Source: Panacagrimonas sp. | GTDB taxonomy: Bacteria; Pseudomonadota; Gammaproteobacteria; Nevskiales; Nevskiaceae | Reading direction: 5' to 3' | NCBI GenBank assembly: GCA_021773655.1 | Contig: JAJFJX010000414.1 | Location: 1 to 6,981 of the forward strand | Length of the DNA: 6,981 nt | Shown here: piece after piece, positions 5,117-6,981 of the stretch | Layout: the number at the start of each line of letters is the position of its first letter | Numbering within the stretch: the first letter of the stretch is position 1 | Notes under the pieces: generated by a model | What the model saw: the letters and a program-made list of their open reading frames with translations, nothing else | The model's database searches: none | Told to the model about the DNA's origin: nothing | Position numbers and translations under genes: made by a program

Positions 5117-5249
5117 ATGCACGGCCAACGCCGTGATCGACGGCGTGATTGCCATCCAAAGCGGCGCACGCTCCGCTCCGGTGACGCACGACGCGACCAC
5201 GGTACAGACGTCCGAGATCCACCGCGAGCCCGCCGAGGGCACCGCGTAA
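5117..5249 (+). pseudogene. Small phage gene frameshifted next to its start codon
   Basis: AAGGAG at 5105-5110, overlapping the capsid stop, stands six bases before ATG 5117, an ideal initiation site. Read from that ATG, however, the frame gives an arginine-rich product (MHGQRRDRRRDCHPKRR) with shadow-like composition that runs through the following hairpins into the next gene. The other frame, from 5121 to the TAA at 5247-5249, gives ANAVIDGVIAIQSGARSAPV followed by a polar tail ending EPAEGTA, with almost every third position G or C. Removing one G near 5123-5124 would join the ATG to this frame as MHANAVIDG. No ATG exists in the coding frame; GTG 5133 is available but has no Shine-Dalgarno at a workable distance. 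A real frameshift, a base-call error or recoding are all possible. The family is not recognised. Confidence 0.6.
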
Positions 5250-5256
5250 AGCCTGC

Positions 5257-5268
5257 GCCCTTCGGGGC
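5257..5268 (+). other. Short UUCG-tetraloop hairpin
   Basis: GCCC (5257-5260) pairs with GGGC (5265-5268) around TTCG, giving the exceptionally stable C(UUCG)G tetraloop. It lies eight bases after the stop of the small frameshifted gene and just before a much longer hairpin. Confidence 0.5.
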
Positions 5269-5272
5269 TACT

Positions 5273-5315
5273 CAGGGAGGGGTGCGGGACGATAGAGCCC
5301 GCACCCCGTCCCCTG
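5273..5315 (+). terminator. Long G+C-rich hairpin downstream of the capsid gene, no T-run
   Basis: GGGGTGCGGG (5279-5288) pairs perfectly with CCCGCACCCC (5298-5307) around a nine-base loop. The stem continues outward through CAGGGA (5273-5278) with the complementary bases 5309-5315, with G5308 and C5313 bulged. The next bases are GGGCAACC, not T-rich, so a classical intrinsic terminator is unlikely. It may instead protect the 3' end of the abundant capsid mRNA, attenuate transcription, or act as a weak U-less terminator of the kind proposed in some high-G+C bacteria. It ends 11 bases before the Shine-Dalgarno of the next gene. Confidence 0.6.
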
Positions 5316-5337
5316 GGGCAACCACCAGGAGAGCACC

Positions 5338-5964
5338 ATGGCATATCAACCACTGACGTACCGCACCAACGGCGGCGACAAGATGGTGGTCGCGTCGGGC
5401 GGTGAGCTCGATGTCGAGAGTGGCGGCTCGCTCAAACTGGCCGGCACTGCCGTCACGGCCACAGCGGCCGAGATCAACGCGATTGCTGGCGGCGGGCTGT
5501 CGGCTGCCGAACTTGGCATGCTTGACAGCGGAAACAGCGACGGCGCGGGGCTGGCCTTCCAGGACACGCAGCTTTCGGCGGCGCAACTCAACGGCCTGGC
5601 GGCGGCGAATATCACTGTCGTAGCGGCCCCGGCCGCCGGCCTAGCGGCTTTCCCGGTGGGTTGGTCGATTTGGCTTGACCACGGCGGTACCGATTTCGTG
5701 CAGACGAACGGTGCCGATCATCTGGCCCTGCGCTACAGCGCGGCCGCTGAGATTTGCGAGTTGGGTACAGAGGCTCAGTGCACGGCGCTGCTAGAGGCTT
5801 CGGCCGATGCGGCGCTAGCGGGGGCCGTGTCCGCCATAGCGGTTCCAGTTGCGGCCACCGCCATCGACCTCGACAACAACGGTGCTGCGGAATATACGAC
5901 GGGCGACGGCACGCTTAGCATTCGCGTGTGGTATCGAACGTTCCCGATGGCCGCATTCACCTAG
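5338..5964 (+). CDS. Putative virion structural protein, decoration- or fibre-like (208 aa)
   Basis: AGGAG at 5327-5331 is six bases before the ATG. The N-terminal third is beta-rich and repetitive: GGDKMVVASGGELDVESGGSL, then a short repeat of the form [ST]-A-A-[EQ]-[IL]-x2-[IL] at residues 42-49 (TAAEINAI), 55-62 (SAAELGML) and 80-87 (SAAQLNGL), separated by Gly/Asn/Asp loops. Such 'TAAEINxL' repeats occur in phage fibre- and decoration-type proteins. The C-terminal half is Ala-rich with alternating hydrophobic residues, an Asp/Asn-rich turn (DLDNNGAAEYTTGDG) and a closing strand (LSIRVWYRTFPMAAFT). There are two cysteines and no membrane segment or signal peptide. The place behind the capsid gene suggests a protein bound to the capsid surface, but no named family is recognised, so the role is inference. 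Confidence 0.75.
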   Translation: MAYQPLTYRTNGGDKMVVASGGELDVESGGSLKLAGTAVTATAAEINAIAGGGLSAAELGMLDSGNSDGAGLAFQDTQLSAAQLNGLAAANITVVAAPAAGLAAFPVGWSIWLDHGGTDFVQTNGADHLALRYSAAAEICELGTEAQCTALLEASADAALAGAVSAIAVPVAATAIDLDNNGAAEYTTGDGTLSIRVWYRTFPMAAFT

Positions 5965-5984
5965 ACACGAGGAGCGAATAGACG

Positions 5985-6080
5985 GTGGCTTACTGCACGA
6001 GGCACACAATTACCGCAACAACGGACGGCAGCGGCGACGCCACCGTAGACATTCAGGCGGACGCGGGGGCAACGGTCTAA
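5985..6080 (+). CDS. 31-aa ORF, likely N-terminal remnant of a phage structural protein
   Basis: GTG 5985 is preceded by CGAGGAG at 5968-5974 (ten-base spacing) and an in-frame TAG just upstream, so the start is well bounded. The product opens MAYCTRHTITATTDGSGDAT and ends DIQADAGATV. The pattern 'H-T-I-T-x-T-T-D-x-S-G-D-A-T' is one I associate with the N-terminus of uncharacterised phage structural proteins of roughly 110-130 residues, in which it continues into 'TGRVLxIxYVK'. That continuation is missing, so the gene looks shortened. The stop overlaps the next start (TAATG), so even as a stub it could serve as a translated leader for the following gene. The competing frame over this stretch is arginine-rich, like a shadow. 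Confidence 0.6.
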   Translation: MAYCTRHTITATTDGSGDATVDIQADAGATV

Positions 6081-6802
6081 TGAGCCACCCCCTCGCGGTA
6101 CACGCGGACTGGATGCGGAAGTTCGGCGTCAACGTTGACGTCGACACTACGACCGATCCCGAGGACGTGTGGGCGAACGGCGGGGTCTACACGTTCCCGT
6201 CGTCGGCGGCGGCGTGCACGCTGGTTAGCGACGACGACAACGACGACGACGGGGACACGGGCGCGCGCACCGTGCGTGTGTACGGGCTGGACGCCAACTA
6301 CATGAAACAGCAGGAGGACGTGACCCTCAACGGCACGTCCACCGTCGCGCTGGCGAATACCTATCTGCGCGTATTCCGCATGGAAGTCCTGACGGCCGGG
6401 TCGACCGGAACGAATGAGGGGACGTTGTCTCTGGTACATGGCGGAGCGACAACCCTTGCGGCAATCCAGGCCACACCCACTGTCGGGTCGACCATGATGG
6501 CGATCTATACGATCCCGAAGGACTACAGCCGCGCCTACCTCGCGCGCTTCCGCTGCGGGATGATCGACGCGGCGAACAATGCCGAGGCGATGGTTCGGCT
6601 TGACGTGCGACCCGAGAACGGCGCATGGCGAACGATTGACATCGTGGGGCTAAGGGCGAACGGCTCTAGCGCGGCGCTTGTCGACTACCCTGGGCTGGGT
6701 ATCTCCATCGCCCCCGGCAGCGATATGCGGGTGCGGGTGCAAGAGGTAAGCAACGACAACACGAGCGTATTCGCGCTGTTCAACATCGCGCAAGAACTGT
6801 AG
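6080..6802 (+). CDS. Phage virion structural protein (240 aa), widespread uncharacterised family
   Basis: The start is placed at ATG 6080, overlapping the previous stop as TAATG; the frame is open 231 bases further upstream, but there it encodes an arginine-rich shadow of the preceding genes. The N-terminus has D-P-E-D-V-W-x-N-G-G-V-Y-T-F-P (26-40), followed by an acidic loop with eight aspartates in nine residues (51-59). Then come G-A-R-T-V-R-V-Y-G-L-D-A-N-Y (61-74), E-D-V-T-L-N-G-T (79-86), Y-L-R-V-F-R and AGSTGTNEGTLSL (106-118). This succession ('iW..GG.Y.fp', 'GaRtv.v.GLD.ny', 'E.vtLnGt', 'N.G.I.l') recurs in many environmental tailed phages as a beta-rich virion protein without an assigned job. 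No enzyme motif is seen. The context behind the capsid gene supports a head or head-surface role. Confidence 0.8.
   Translation: MSHPLAVHADWMRKFGVNVDVDTTTDPEDVWANGGVYTFPSSAAACTLVSDDDNDDDGDTGARTVRVYGLDANYMKQQEDVTLNGTSTVALANTYLRVFRMEVLTAGSTGTNEGTLSLVHGGATTLAAIQATPTVGSTMMAIYTIPKDYSRAYLARFRCGMIDAANNAEAMVRLDVRPENGAWRTIDIVGLRANGSSAALVDYPGLGISIAPGSDMRVRVQEVSNDNTSVFALFNIAQEL
6230..6256 (+). repeat. GAC-rich codon run (Asp-rich loop)
   Basis: Nine codons, seven of them GAC with one AAC and one GGG, encode the acidic loop at residues 51-59 of the 240-aa virion protein. The near-perfect triplet repetition could arise by slippage. A loop this dense in aspartate could bind Ca2+ or Mg2+; that is inference. 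Confidence 0.6.
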
Positions 6803-6811
6803 AGGGGTCCG

Positions 6812-6981
6812 ATGGCCATCAACCTTGAGTCCGCCCTATCCCGTGTCGAGCGCCGTGGCGTGGACGTGCACACCGCGAGCGATGAACTGCTCGCCGTGCC
6901 CGGCATCGGGCGCGCTGCCGTCGCGCTGATCCGCGAGCACCTGGCGGAAGTCGAGCCGGAGGACGTTCCACCGGTGGACGT
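6812..6981 (+). CDS. Start of a phage protein with a helix-hairpin-helix-like segment (3' truncated by window edge)
   Basis: ATG 6812 has AGAGGGG at 6801-6807 four bases upstream, and the gene starts nine bases after the preceding stop. The 56 visible codons read MAINLESALSRVERRGVDVH, then TASDELLAVPGIGRAAVALIREHLAEVEPED. The L-x3-P-G-I-G-x2-x-A-x2-I pattern at about residues 30-43 is that of a helix-hairpin-helix turn, normally a sequence-independent DNA-backbone contact, though short HhH-like turns also serve protein contacts. The frame stays open to the window end. In this position after the capsid one expects head-completion or head-tail connector genes, but what is visible is too short to decide. 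Confidence 0.65.
   Translation, partial: MAINLESALSRVERRGVDVHTASDELLAVPGIGRAAVALIREHLAEVEPEDVPPVD

Noticed and set aside
3073..5169. 698-codon open frame on the minus strand opposite protease and capsid genes
   Set aside because: Long antisense frames are expected opposite G+C-rich genes with strong third-position bias. The translation is rich in Arg, His, Leu and Asp runs without any domain, while the + strand has two unmistakable phage genes.
5117..5356. 79-codon ORF from the well-placed ATG 5117 through the hairpins to 5356
   Set aside because: It would run through two stable hairpins and into the next gene with an arginine-rich shadow composition; the neighbouring frame from 5121 to 5249 has the coding character instead.
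5849..6079. Extension of the 240-aa virion protein upstream to 5849
   Set aside because: The extra 77 residues are out-of-frame shadow of the 208-aa and 31-aa ORFs (many Arg and His); the TAATG coupling at 6080 gives a natural start.
1..6981. Defence system, CRISPR array, toxin-antitoxin pair, integrase or attachment site
   Set aside because: No repeat-spacer pattern, no paired toxin-antitoxin-like genes, no recombinase motif and no tRNA or direct-repeat attachment site were seen; all genes fit a phage head operon.

Overview
The window is a piece of the head (capsid) module of a tailed double-stranded DNA phage or prophage with an HK97-type capsid. Every supported gene is on the + strand, packed with overlapping stop/start codons, and the recognisable proteins follow the usual virion order: portal, MuF/SPP1 gp7-like minor head protein, prohead protease, major capsid protein, further virion structural proteins. 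No host gene, tRNA, integrase or CRISPR array is visible, so prophage and free phage cannot be told apart. The DNA is G+C-rich with strong G/C preference at third codon positions, which points to a high-G+C host. The C-terminal style of the MuF-like protein (DGDGCGW..H...D.ADG ... PLAHPNC.R.F) reminds me of actinobacteriophage proteins, while the Com-like zinc ribbon recalls proteobacterial Mu-like phages, so the host stays undetermined.

Layout. 2-523: C-terminal end of the portal, running in from the left edge. 523-1538: four small coupled genes, one of them cysteine-rich. 1525-2103: MuF-like minor head protein, short for its family. 2103-2754: three small coupled genes, the last a Com-like zinc ribbon; two of the junctions carry nearly the same 20-base stop/Shine-Dalgarno/start cassette. 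2755-2857: the first real gap, with a candidate sigma70-type promoter just before it and two RNA hairpins in it, leading into the protease (2858-3706) and the major capsid protein (3712-5106). 5107-5337: a small gene that appears frameshifted next to its start codon, then two hairpins without a T-run. 5338-5964: putative decoration or fibre-like protein with a short internal repeat. 5985-6080: a 31-residue ORF that looks like the N-terminal stub of a longer phage protein, coupled to a 240-residue virion protein (6080-6802). 6812-6981: start of a gene with a helix-hairpin-helix-like segment, cut by the right edge.

How the genes work together (inference from families): the portal and MuF-like protein form the DNA-entry vertex. 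The capsid protein, with an N-terminal scaffolding segment, assembles into a prohead, and the protease removes that segment so the shell can expand. The downstream proteins probably decorate or complete the head or join it to the tail. The most interesting regions are the structured leader before the protease and capsid genes, sitting directly behind a Com-like gene, and the two small genes (5117-5249, 5985-6080) that look broken or reduced in an otherwise tidy operon. I did not find a clearly new multi-gene system here.
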